Source: Trebouxia sp. TZW2008 (taxonomy: Eukaryota > Chlorophyta > Trebouxiophyceae > Trebouxiales > Trebouxiaceae). Taken from it: a stretch of DNA of 64,000 nt. Where the stretch lies: positions 114,934 through 178,933 of the forward strand of contig BDIU01000131.1 of the NCBI GenBank assembly GCA_002118135.1, written 5' to 3'. The translations under genes and the position numbers were made by a program. Shown here piece by piece: positions 11,288 through 24,681 of this stretch. The notes under the pieces were generated by a model that was given only the letters and a program-made list of their open reading frames with translations, was not told the DNA's origin and did no database searches. Each line of letters opens with the position of its first letter. Position 1 is the first letter of the stretch.

Positions 11288-14200
11288 AGCTCAAGATTTC
11301 AGGGCTCGACTTCGAAACATCAATAAAGTCGTGTTCTTGCAAACAATGAATGCTGTGGTCAGTGCAGTCTGTGCACTTGACCATGTGTTGGGGGGCCCAC
11401 CCAGACCTTGAAGCTTAAGAGCTTTGGACTAAATCTTACAGGGCCTTCAGGCATCAATAAAGTCATGTCTTGATAGACTATGAATGCTGTGATCCTGATG
11501 TTTTGTTGGCAAGTGGGACTGAATGGAGAGTTGTTTCTGTGAGTAAGGTTTCAAGCCAGAGTGCTAACGCATGAGAGGGCTGCAAATGGATGTCAAAGCA
11601 AATCTAGAACTTTGAGTATGCATGCGACGGTATCACCAGGGTAATTTGCTTCGTGATGTATGCCTAGTGAGCTCAGTCACATCTGGTATGACTGACTGCC
11701 CATTTGTGCATGCACGATTTGCAAATTTGAAGCTGGCTAGCTACTATAGTTGAAAGTCGCAAGATGTGCGCATAAACGTAAAATGGCGTTAAGTTCGGTT
11801 AACGACGCCAAAATAATTTGGCCCGCTGTGACAGAACACTACTCAAACCTCTTGCTGGGGCTTCAACTGCAGATTTGGCTGTGAGCTAGGCATATGTTTC
11901 TGACTCATATGCACCATCCAAGACCATCTACCATTTGCACAGCTCTGTTGATCGGCACATCACGGCAGGGTTTGATGACTATCAAGCACTACAGGCAGAA
12001 TAAATTCAGCAAGCTTGGCCAGCACAAAGTGCTGAGAGCAGTCGTTGTATGGTGCAATGCAGCCAATTTAAGCTATGGCACAATGTCGTCTCACGCACAA
12101 TCCAAAATGCTGAGAAGACTTTGATGAACCAAGGGGCTGAGTGATGCGTACAGGGGACAGATCTGAAGCAGTGCAATAGCATCAACAGACCGATGATTGC
12201 AGCAGTCAATAACAGAGCAGCAATTGAGCGGCATGCAATACCATCACATGGGCACAGATCTGAGTGATTTAAGACAAGGACAGAATGGCTCAAACTAAAA
12301 CGTTAGCACATCAAACTCCCAAGTACATGTGATTGCCGTCCCGACAGGTAACAGCTGTGACAACTTGCAGAAGGTGACCCTTTTGATAGTGCCCCAATAG
12401 CTGCCGGAAAAAAGGTATACCATATAGAAAGGAGAAAGCCCACGCTTTGCAGCGTACATAAGAAACAAGCCAAGTATTACTAGCCAGCCTCCTAGTACAT
12501 AAGAAACAGGGCGAGCATTACTGGTTCGCCTCCCAAAGGCTCTATTGCGTACGCTATACAATATACTATGCAAGCTATTTCAAAAGGAACTACCGGTCTG
12601 ACTAGATTAATTCTGCCCCCAAGTTGCCATGACTGCACCTCAGTAAAGAGTACAAATTGCAATTTCACATTCTGCACAGAGGATATTTAAGCGCCTGTTG
12701 TGTGAAAGCCAAAAGAAGTCAAATTTCAACAGAAAAAAAAGCTAACAAAAGCTATGATGAGCTTTATCCCAAGAGCCAATCGTCTATAAACCCAACATGC
12801 ATGCATGAATAGTAAGAACGGCATGAGCTATCTACTGCACATTGAACAGCCTAAATACAATACCCATAAGTATACACAGCCAACATGCGTCTGAACCAAG
12901 CATCAGAAGCACACACACCCTTGTGCATCAAATCTGCAATCCTATAGAGCACACACAACATAAGAAAGAAGGGCTGATCCTGAGTTGCAGTGCGAATCAT
13001 CACCATCCCAAGAGCTACAGCTTAAGCTACAACTGGCCTACTATCTGAGACTCAGCTGTGCATGCAAAAGCGTGGAAAGTGCACAGAATCTGATCTGATC
13101 TGGGCAGAACTTTTGGTCAAAGTAAGCAAGAAAAACGAATTGGCTCTGAGAAAGCATGAGGAGTTTGCAAGAGAGATCATTTGCTGTCCGATACCAACTC
13201 CCTTGATTTGAAGGAAGGCCAAGTTCGATAATGAAAGAAAAGAGAAAAAAGGTGTACGCTGTTAGGCGTCATAGCTAAAGCCTCTGGCCATTGAGGCAGC
13301 CCGGTATTGTTTGCTAAAATAGAACCTGAGGACTGATAGGCACAACAGGAAATACAGTCTGAACTGCTAGTCTTCAGATTCTCACACTATATACTAAAGT
13401 CTGATGTTGTGCCTGAGAGATGGGCAAACCAGTGTTAGCCAGCCTCTTCATGCTTTCCACTTTTGTTGCCGAACATCCCATTTGCTGTGCTGAAGTCTGC
13501 AACTGCTGAGGAACGCTATGTCACAATGTGCCGATGATTGAACCAGAATACACTGAAGAGCGACGCGACAGATGCGACAGCCACCATGGCTTGTTTGAAC
13601 TGATTCCTTGCAGAGCCTCAGACGGACGGACAGACGGACGTGTCTCAAGCCAAGAGGGGCGCTGATGAGGACTGGGTCAGACGGAGAGTGCAAGCATGAC
13701 TTATGTGGTGACTGATGGTGACTGATGCGGACGCTGACACAGATGCTGATGTGGGTACTCCAGGAGGCTGCGCAAAGTACACTGGACTGAAGATGCCACA
13801 TGGGTCACATGGGTGCTGAGGTGGGGATTGAAGCTGATGCTGAAAAGTTTGTACACTGGATATGTGGGCACCGCAGAACTTGCAAAAACTGTCTTCAGGA
13901 TTGCACTGAATCAAATCTCACAGAACCTTGGGGCGTTGTTGGCGTTGTGCTGAGTCTTAAACTGGGCGCTGAGTCATCAGTGCTTGGCTGAGCTATATGG
14001 GGTAGATGGTTGATTGACATCACATGGGGAGCCGTGAGTGATGTTCTCACCATAGCCTTTGGGGCATGCATCTGTCAATTTGGCTTGTGCCGGTCAATGC
14101 ATAGCAGCAGCTTGCACAACATTGCAGCAGCGGCAGCATGTCATTTAGGCACGCCAATTCCTGCACTGCAGTGAGATCCTGTTAGAAACTGTGCAACAAG

Positions 14201-16074
14201 TGCTTGAGCAAGGATGTCCCTTCTTGCTGCAACATATGTGCAGATCAACTCTGCATGCTGATGGGGGTGACAGCTGCAGCATGGCGCTGCATGTCATGTG
14301 CATTTACTTTGCTGTCACTGTGTTTCAGAGCTCTGACAGGAACTGTGTTGTAGATACAGGTTGTGACGTAGAAAATTTTGCAGGGCAAAAGCAACAGCAT
14401 GGCAGGCACAGCTTCAGTTACACAAGCAGATGGAAGGCTCAATCTGCAAAATTCGCTTCTGGTGCAAAGCAAGGCTGTAGTTTAGTGCGTGTGCTGCAAA
14501 CTTGTGAAGCCGGCTGGTGCGAATGCTACAGACGAGCGGCAATCACCTATGTCGAAGTGCTGCAGCTAGGAGTTATGGCGTGGATCGTCCAAGCCTTGCA
14601 TTCGGCAAGCGGCTGCAGCCTGCAAGGAGTAGTCCGTGTTCCGGCTGGTCGTCGTGCCCGGAACATCGAGGTGTATCCCGGCTCGTGCCTTGCAAGTTTG
14701 AGCTGTCTGCACTGCCTGCAAACTTGAGGCACAAGAGATTGCTTGACAACACCGCGCGAGCTTGCAAGTGTAACTCAACACTAGCAAGCACCTCAAACGG
14801 GTCTTGAAAGCAGTTGACCTTGTGTTGGCGCGTGCTGATGGCCCTGCAGGTCCTGATCACTGCTTAGCTAAGCAAGTTAGAAAGGCCTCACGTACGCAAC
14901 GGCGTGTTTGCTTGTGGAACGCACCTTCCGTGAGGTGCTATGTGCCAAAGATCTCTGAAGACCAGCTTCAGCCACGGACAGAGCTGTCTGTAGTCGGCTT
15001 GATTGAACACCAATCGCGATGTTTCGCAGACTTTGTTGCAAGTAATGAGTGTGCAGCTGCAGAGCTTGCTGCGGCCGGCTGGCCGGCCTGACGCTTTGCT
15101 AGCGCCCCGCTCACATTGTTTCTAGCTGTGGTGTACAAACGACGAAGTTGATGGTGCGCTATGACAGCACATTTCTTGGGTTTAACCAAGATCGCGGTTT
15201 GTGAACATCGAAAAATAGCGCACATGACTTCTTGTGCTAGTCGTCTGAGTGACCAACATCACTCCAACAAGCCCATGTGAACAATTTTATCGTGAATGTG
15301 CGACTCGCACTCACCAAATTGTCAATCACCACAACTGGCCTCCATGCGTTTATCCAAAAGCGCTGATGCCATCGGAGTCCGCCCTGTCATTACGCTAATC
15401 GTCAGGGCGCCATGGCTTCGAAAGAGTCCAATAGGCGAAAAGATTCCAGAACGACCTTGGCTACAGCAGACGACCATGCATGCTCTGACTGAGACGACCA
15501 CTTCTTGCAAGCGCTTAAGGAAGCATTGTCCGCGCAAACACGGAGTGTCCAAAAAGTGTTGCTGGCATCGTGTTGTATTGCCCAAAAATTCAACCTACCT
15601 TGAAGTACAGTTGGTAGCAGATACTTGCATGCCCAAAAGTTCACGGTATGATCCGTCCTGAAAGGACACAAGTTGTTGAAAAGCGTTACGAAATTCACAG
15701 CCAAACACAACACAAACAAGCTGTTGTGCCTTTCGTTTCTTATGTCTCAGACCGCCTGCTGACGTCACTACAACTCCAAAGGTCATGATTGAGCGTTAGG
15801 TGCATTACTTGCTGCAGCAGCAATGTTTACAAGCAAAAGTGATGTGAATTTTGCTTGCAACTGCACTGGTTTCAAGCTCTGCTTGTGTTTAAATAGTGAT
15901 GAGGACATTGAAAAAGACTGACACAATGAACATATTTTGAGAGGGGGTGTGAGGGCCCTACACCAACAACGGACCCTCAAGCTGCTGAGTGAAGGCAGGC
16001 CGTTTGCAGACTGAAAAAGGAACGGTCAACAGGTCAACGATGGATGTAATTACACAGCACAACCAAATCTGCTG
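11288..16074. other. Region without a supported gene; CpG-rich part at 14.5-15.6 kb
   Basis: Between two convergent gene ends (basic-repeat gene and SYF1). 11.3-14.2 kb is AT- and TG/CA-rich with no homology-bearing frame; a roughly 50-base unit containing gtacataagaaaca is tandemly duplicated at 12455-12540. About 14.5-15.6 kb is markedly CpG-rich, like the 5' ends of the recognised genes in this window. Frames are open there on both strands, so an unrecognised short gene or gene start is likely, but I cannot choose strand or exons. One candidate plus frame starts with ATG at 15412, is interrupted by TGA at 15490 and ends at 15603. Confidence 0.5.
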
Positions 16075-19000
16075 TCATGACTGCGTTTTCCGCTTTTTGA
16101 ACCTGTCCAAAGCACCCAAGACAGGTTGCTGCGGCGCAGCAGCCCCTTCTTCCTCTTCATGCAATTCCCTAGCACCGCCAAAGACTGCTGCAGGCACCGC
16201 TTTCTGTCGCAGCTCCACCTCGCCAGCAGCCCCTGTCTGTTCATCTCCCTGCCCCTGCTGAGGGCCGTTCCCTTCCTCTGCATCTTCATCCACATCGTCC
16301 AACTCCATCTCTTCTGGGTTTGCTGCCATTGCTGCTGCTTGAGGCTTTGCAGCAGTTGATGCAGCGTCACGTTGTCCTTGCTGCACAACTCCAGCGCTGA
16401 CAAAACCAGGCAAGGCTGCAAGAAACACAGAAGCATGTCATGAGGATGCGAAAGAGGCAGGGCGTTTTTCCTGGGTTTGCTGTTATTAAATTTTGCAGCT
16501 GTTGGGGCAGCGTCAGGTTGTCCTTGCTGCACGACTCCTGCACTGACAGAACCAGGCAAGGCTGCAAGCAACACAGAAGCATGTCACAAGCATGCGAAAG
16601 AGGCAGGGCGTATTTCCTGGGTTTGCTGTCATTAAATTTTGCAGCTGTGGAGGCAGCGTCAGGTTGTCCTTGCTGAACTATCTCAGCACTGACAGAACCG
16701 GGCAAGGCTGCAAGCAACACATAAGCGTGTCATGAGCATGCAGAAGAAGATCTTGTTGTGCGTCAGTTTGTGCTTGTTCAACCACTCCAGTGCTGACAAG
16801 TTCCGGCAAGGCTGCAAGCAACACAGAAGCATGTCATAAGCACGCAAAAGAGAAAGGAACTGTCTGCTGGGTCTGTTGCCATTGCTGCAGCGTCAGGTCG
16901 CCCTTGCTGCAGGACTCCAGCACTAACAAAACCAGGCAAGGCTGCAAGCAACACAGAAGAGATTCAGAAGAGCTGTCAACACAAAACAGAGGTCTAGGCT
17001 ATAGGGCATAGTACAAGAATTTGTCCTTGTAAGGACGCTCAATCTGAGGGGGTTCTCAATGTAATGACAAGGCAGTTTGGAACCAGTCACTACATTTTGA
17101 CTGCAGCAGTATCTTTGAGTACAAGCATTTTTGTACAGGGAAAATTTGCTTGGTGAGCAACACAGTCATTCCAAAAAATACTGTGATAGCAACAAAGGCT
17201 AGCATGTTGTTGGAGTGATGTCTCAAGGCCAAACATCGTTGCTGATCTCGTTGCTGTGCAGACCGTTCACAGCTCCACTGAGCCAGACACTTCACTGAGG
17301 GCTTGAGAGCACTGTCCAACATCAGAGTTTGCAATTGCTGTTATGTTGACTTTGCACTGAAGCATTTGGAAGCTTTTAGTGTTTCAAAATGCACACCTGC
17401 TTGAGGCTCAGGTGCCAGGTCAGCTTCCAGGGCTGCCATATCATCACTGCGCTTCCTCTTCACACCTTCCCCGCCAGCGCCTGCCCCAGCTTCCACAGTA
17501 CCTGCGTGATCAGGCAATGATACTGACAACTTCCTGAAGTGACTGATCACAGCACAGCCTTCATGGTGCCTGCATGGTGATTTGCCGCTACTGTGATGTT
17601 CTGTTGCAACATGAGCTGTCTCAGACAACACGCCATACAAAGCTTAGTAATGTCTTCACAAAGAGCCTGGACCAACTGATTGCAGCGCAACACATGACAG
17701 CACAGTACAGCAAAGCGCAATTGAGTACGGCATCTGTATTGCCTAAGCAAGGCACGGCACGGCACGGCACAGCACAGCACAGCACAAGCAGCGCAGCACA
17801 TTTGAATATAGCAGCAAATTACAGCATAAACAATGCACTTGCACCCAGATGTTCTGAGACAACAGCAAGAAGAAGACCTGTGGTGACTGGGGCAGTTGCT
17901 GCATCAATGATGGTTGTATTGAAGTGTGTCTGACTGAATGAGGCCGCAACGCTGCGCTTGATGCGCAGCATCTCTCTGAAGGTGTCTTCATTTCCATGCG
18001 CCACCTGAAGGAAACCGTGTTTGCATTTGTGCCTTTATACAACAGAGATTTTTGGCGGCGCATGACATCTTGAAAGGTGTGCTCAATGCGCCATGCAGAA
18101 GCAACTTTGCTTCATGTGATGCAATGATCTCGACAGCAAGGAGCTGCTTTTCAAGCACATCTGTGCCTTTCTAATCATCACCGACAATGCTGTTGATCGC
18201 TGTTGACCAGACAAGACAGACATCACAAACAAGTTGTGCTTTTGTGGACACAAGCTGCACCCCAATGCACAAGGGCATCCCAGGCATTTCTGAAACATGC
18301 TTGTGAGCAAAACAGTGTGTGGAAGCATGCTCCAGCATTCTACGACAGTCTTGAAAGTCTTGCAACAAAAGCAATATGCTCATGAGCAGATAAGTGAGTT
18401 GACTTCACTTTGAGAGGCATCTCAAGCATGAGCTTTCAGTATTACCTCAACAGCAGCTGTTCTCAGCCACCAAAAGCATGTAAAGTATGTGGCTCAGCGC
18501 TGACAGACAGTGGAAGCATGCCTTTGACGTTGCCAACAACATACCCATTGCGTGTTGGTGGCAACGTCGGAGGCGTGCTCACTGTACCTGTCGGTGCATA
18601 TCCACAAGGCAACAATGCCAACGGTTACACATTGGATTGTACCAATTTGTTGCATGCTAGCAGAGAAACAATCGGCATTAGACATTGAATGTTCAATGTG
18701 CTGCATAACAAACAGGGAAGCAAGCAACATCAGCCATTGCAACATTGAATGTGCTGCATATCACACAGGAAGGAAAACAGCACCAGACAATGGGAATAAG
18801 TCGATGTGCTGCATGACAGACAGGAAGATAGCCAGCATGAAAACAGAGAAGGTACGAATAATGTACCTCAAAGGAGTTCCAGTCTGCCCAGAACGCAGGA
18901 TCTCTTCTAGGGTCAGCCATTGCACTGGCATGTATGTAAATTGCTCTAGCCCTATCTATTTCACCCAAACCCCGCTCCAATTTGGCATACCTGCACAAGT

Positions 19001-22000
19001 CAGACATGTGATCAGGGGGTATCACAAGTATAGCACAAGCTGCTACAGCAAAACAAAGAGCATGCAGACATTGCACGGACGTGTATGCAAATTACTACGA
19101 GCCTGTCTATTTCGCCAAACCCTGCTCCAATTTGGCATACCTGCACAAATAGACTCATGGTCAATATAGGTAGACTCCTGCAGCACAAGATGCAACAGCA
19201 ATACAAATAGAGCATGCACACATTGCACTGGCATGAGTGTAAGGTGCTCTAACCCTGTCTATTTTGCCCAAACCCCGCTCTAATTTGGCATACCTGCACA
19301 TAAAGATGCATAGTCAATTCACATAGACATGTTCAGTGCTAGTCTGACAAAGAACATTAGTGCAAACTCCGCGTAGCTGACACAGAGATGTACACACAAA
19401 TTGTTTGGTCATGGAAGCTCAACTGACTAGAGCAGAGAACGGCGAGTCATTGAGTCAAGCATGTGAAGTTATTGATCTGACCTTTGCCGACATTGTTTTC
19501 ACAGTAGTGTCAGAGAGTGTTCACAGCTGAGCATCAATCAACCAATCAGTCAATCAATGATCCCCCCAGGAGAAAAGACAGTTCAGCCATAGAGGGCTGA
19601 GATAAACTTTTCATGCAGTCAACCAGAAACAGCCAACATGACCCACATGGTGAACACCAAAGAGCCGTGCCAAGTAACAACAAGAAAGTTTACCTGAGGC
19701 ACATCTTCTTGCAGTCCTCGTCTGGCACACCGTAAGGGGCTTCAGCCTCTATGGCTGTCTCATAGATTTCTCTCACCTGCACAGACAGGAATGACATATT
19801 CTGAATGAGCTATGCAACTACTTTGCGCAGCAAGGGAATCATCTAGTCAAAGCATGTCAGGGCTGTTGTTGCCTACGTTGTGTTGCTTTGTTTGCTACAA
19901 CCTATCAGCACGACAAGTTGAACAAGAAGCACAATCTTCAGAGCGCAGAAGTTGCAACATGCCTTGCTGACATCCAAGAACTGGGTTGCTCTTGCAAGTT
20001 ACACGTTGAACATTTCGAGCTGCCCCTTGCCAATGACACTTCTGACTGCTCTATGATGCACTGTGTTACATTTGCCAGCATGCCAAGTTGAAGATTGCTG
20101 ATGTGAGGGCTCTGAAACAATAATACACCTTGCTAGCATTCACACGATGCACATGCAAGGGCTCTGGAAATTTAACACACCTTGCCAACACCAAAGAACT
20201 GGGTCGCTCTTGCCAGGTACAGGTTGTAAACTTCCAAGCGCTCCTTGTCAATGACTGTCCTGACTGCTCTATCATACACTTCCATAGCACTACGTGCCAA
20301 GCCATACGTCTCCTCCAAAGCAGCATATTGCAGAAACAGCTGCTTGCTGTCTTTGGCAGGTGCCTGCAAGCACGAGTGTGGGTCAGGGTAGGGTTCAAAT
20401 TTGAGAGTTTCCAGACAAAAGCACAACAGCACAATGAGCTAGGCCATATACCTCTTGCAACGCTGCATATTGCAGAAACAGCTGCTTGCTGTCTCTGCTG
20501 CCTGCAGGTGCAAATATGGGTCAGGAAAGGGGTTGGGTTTAAGAGTTTCCAGGCAAAACGACAACAGCACAATAAGCTAGGCCATACGTCTCTTCCAGTG
20601 CAGCATACTGCAAAAACAGCTGCTTGCTGTCTGTGGCAGGGCCTGCAGATGCAGATATATGGGTCAGGGTAGGGTTCAGGTTTGAGGGTGCCCAGGAACA
20701 ACAACAATAGCACAAGACAGCAAGCAAGCTAGGCCATACATCTCCTGCTACATTGCAATTGACGACTGCTTAATGTGCCGTGTATAAGGCATACAGATAA
20801 ATGCAAACTCATCAACCTGCATAGACTGAAACAGTCCGTGAGCATTGACTCAGTAAGCCGGGGTTTCTGAGTCAATGGCTTGTCTCAAGAGGTCTCTAGC
20901 ACGCTCAAATCTGTTATAGCACTCTCAATTTCTTGCATGGCTCAGTGATGCCCACAAATGCTTGCTGAGGAATGAGCAGTGTTTTGAATGCAAACCGACC
21001 AATCAACTGTATCACCTGACACAGTGTAGCTCACCGAGTCAATGGCTTGTCTGAAGAGGTCTCTAGCACGCTCCAGCTTAGTCCCCTTGTAGCGTTTGAC
21101 AAAACGGGAAAGGTATGTCTGCCACAGATCCCGCACATGCGGCCATTTGAAGAGCGACAGCCCACGTTCATACACTTTGAATGACTCCTCCCAGAATTTG
21201 TGCTCCTGCAGTATCAACAACGCTTGGCATGAGTCGACGATAAACACCAAGCACAACACGTGAATCAGTCTCACTGCTGGCAAGACCTCATCAGAACTTG
21301 GGCAGATTCAAGGGAGACAGCAAAAATTACTCAAACAGGATGCATCTTGTTGCCAGGCATGAGCTTTGCATCCTGGCTCATGCAGAGCATCAAACACAAG
21401 TGCAACAGTCAAATTGGGGTGCAGTAGTCATACTGTCGCAAAAGAATGCTGCAAAATCGAGACTCATCTGAAAAGCAGCAACCCATAGCTCCATGATTTG
21501 TTATAGGCAGCTCAATTAGATTGTTGGGTGCCACAACAAAGGGCTGTGTATGCTCAGTAGCACTAGCAGAGCAGACGAGTACACATGCAGCAGTAACAAT
21601 GTCAGATCTGACCTGAAGAAAAGCTGCATGGTTCAGTATGATCTGAGGTGTGGCAACCCACAGCTCCATGATTCTGTCATAGGCAGCTCAGGTAGAATTT
21701 TGAGTGCCAACACAGAGGCATTACATGCTGAGTAGCACTCGCATAACAAGCATGTGAATGCAAGAGACACATTGCCTGAACAACTTGTTCTGACCTGAAG
21801 GAATGCTGCGTAGTTGAGGATGATCTGGGGTGTGGCAATCCGCAGCTCCATGATTCTGTCATAGGCAGCTCGAGTAGATTCTTGGGTGCCAAGACTCTCT
21901 TCCAAATCGCAGTAAAAGGTCCATAGCTTAAGGCTGCGATATAGGCGCCCTTGTACAGGACCCTCCCGTTCTGCTGCACCCATAGCCTGCATTGCAAGAA

Positions 22001-24331
22001 TTATGGGTTGATATGGGTCCAAAAGTTGCATACAACCCTAAATCTGACGGTTGCATCTTTTTGGTTCAGGCGACAGTCAAAGGTCCATAGCGTGAGGCTG
22101 CAGTACAGGCGCCCTTGTACAGGACCCTCCCTCTCTGGTGCACCCATTGCCTGCATGTGTTGTCAGGCTTGAGGCAAGTCTCACCAGTTGCTGTACATTG
22201 CTTACATTCTGTTGCCTGAATCAAGCCTAAAAGCTTAAGCTTTCAGGGCCGCAGATTTATGAGAGAGTGCTGCTCAATCAGCCTCAAGCAACAAAATTTC
22301 TCGCCTGTCTAGAACCGAGTGTAGGTGGCGGCTGAGTGGCTTGTCGCATTAGGACCAAGACACGCTCATGTCTTACTTATTTTGCTAGCATTTTTGCTTT
22401 GATTCTGGACATAAGATTGCTGCACAAGCCACTATTGGTCAGAACAATCTCTCACCTGTTCAGTGGCAAGAGTAGGAAGTGGCTTGACAAATCCTGGTCA
22501 AGCACGCTCACTTGATACACAGCTTGCTAGCACATAGTGCTTTCATGTTAGAAGCAAGCTTTTTGCACAGAGCGTTGTTTGAGCAGAACAATCTCTCACC
22601 TGTCGAGTGCCAAGAATAGCAGGTGGCTGTGTTGCTTGAAGCATCAGGATCAAAGCACGCTCATGTTTCACACATATTGCTAGCAGTTTTGCTTGGGTTC
22701 TGGGTAGAAGACTTTGGCACAATGCACTGTTGCTTGGGCACAGGAGCTCTCACCTGTCTAGTGCCAAGAGTAGCAGGTGGCTGAGTTGCTTGTCGCATCA
22801 AAGTCAAAGCGCGCTTGAAGTTCTTATGCCTGAGCTCCATTTCAGCCCATTCACACCATACTGTCGCCAAGTCATCCATATATTTCAAAGCAACTTGGGT
22901 AGCCTTATCAAAGATGACCCGAGCATTCACGACATCACCGTGGCGCTCGTAAAACTTGGCGAACGCCACCCAAAGCGTGTGAGGCTTGCCAACTGCCTGC
23001 ACAAACAAGTAAGAGGGGTTCAGAGGGGGGTCATGAGGGCGGTCAGGGGGGTCAAAGGGTTGCAGAAGGGGGTTTAGAGGGGGCAAGGGGGTACCGGGAA
23101 GGGTCTAGGGGTTCTGATGCTGCTGAAAGCACAGCACACACAGTACACACAGCACAGCATAGCACAGCAGAGCAGTGTATTTTGTCTGCGTCTACAGTCA
23201 TGACAGCTGCAGTGTTGACCAATATCTGGCATGTTGGGTTTCCCTTAAACAGCATAGCGCAGCGCAGCGCAGCGCTGCACAGCACAACACAGCACAGCAC
23301 AGCACAGCATAGCACCTTGTCTGCATCTACAGTTTTGACAGCTTCAGTCCAGGTCAGAATCTGGTGAGTTGGGTTTCTCTTGAACAGTAAACAGCAAACA
23401 GCATCAGCGCAGTGCAGCACAGGGCAGCGCAGCACAGCGCAGCGCAGCACAGCACAGCAGTCTACCTTGTCTGCATCTACAGTCTTGACAGCTTCAGTCT
23501 AGGTCAGAATCTGGCGAGTTGCGTTTCCCAAATATTACACAGCAAACAGCATCAATGCGGCGCAGCACAGCAGTGTACCTTGTCTGCGTCTACAGTCTTG
23601 ACAGCTTCAGTCTAGGTCAGAATCTGGCGAGTTGCGTTTCCCAAATATAAAACAGCAAACAGCATCGATGCGGCGCAGCACAGCAGTGTACCTTGTCTGC
23701 GTCTACAGTCTTGACAGCTTCAGTCTAGGTCAGAATCTGGCGAGTTCCGTTTCCCAAATATAAAACAGCAAACAGCATCAACGCGGCGCAGCACAGCAGT
23801 GTACCTTGTCCGCGTCTACAGTCTTGACAGCTTCAGTGTAGGTCAAAATCTGGCGAGTTGGGTTTCCCTCAAACAGCTTGACCCGCTTATGCCACTCATG
23901 CACCGCATGCGGGTTCTGCCGAAGCATCACGCTGCTCAGCAGCTCTGGTCTTCTTTCCATTAGATGCTCCAAACGAGCAATCCTGCAACAGCATGTGCAG
24001 TGTCTGTAAGCATGAGTGCAGAAACTAGCTGTCCTCTCCAACGGCTTCATCTTGTTGTGCCATGCATTCACTGCATGTGGATTCTGACGAAGCATCACGC
24101 TGCTCAACAGCTCTGGTCTTCTTTCCGTTAGATGCTCCAAGCAAGCCATCCTGCAACAGCATGTGTGGTGTCAGTAAGCATGAGTCCGAGACTAGCTGGC
24201 CCCTGTAAAAGCATCACTCCCACATTCCACTCATGGACTGCATGTGAATTCTGATGAAGCATCACGCTGCTCAACAGCTCTGGTCTTCTTTCCATGAGAT
24301 GCTCCAGTCCAGACTGAAATGGCAGTGTATT

Positions 24332-24404
<73 letters not shown>

Positions 24405-24573
24405 ACATGGACAGACTCACATGGACAGACAGAATTGTGTATGGACATACAGATGGACAGACATGCTCTGGCTACTATGTAGATACAAAAGCACCTGAGG
24501 TCAACATCTTTGCCATCTCTGATAACAAGAAGTCGCTGCCATTGTCATTTCAGCATTAGGCAGGCAGGCAGGC

Positions 24574-24622
<49 letters not shown>

Positions 24623-24630
24623 GGCAGGCA

Positions 24631-24681
<51 letters not shown>

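Noticed and set aside
13800..13991. Cys-rich plus frame with CGHRRTCKNC, zinc-finger-like
   Set aside because: Too short, no splice context, and the opposite strand is equally open with its own Cys pairs.
14191..14727. 178-codon plus-strand frame
   Set aside because: Cys- and Ser-rich with no family resemblance, overlapping open frames on the other strand; no splice or start support.
15490..15492. In-frame TGA as a possible selenocysteine codon
   Set aside because: No known selenoprotein similarity and no downstream element recognised; a stop in a non-coding frame is simpler.
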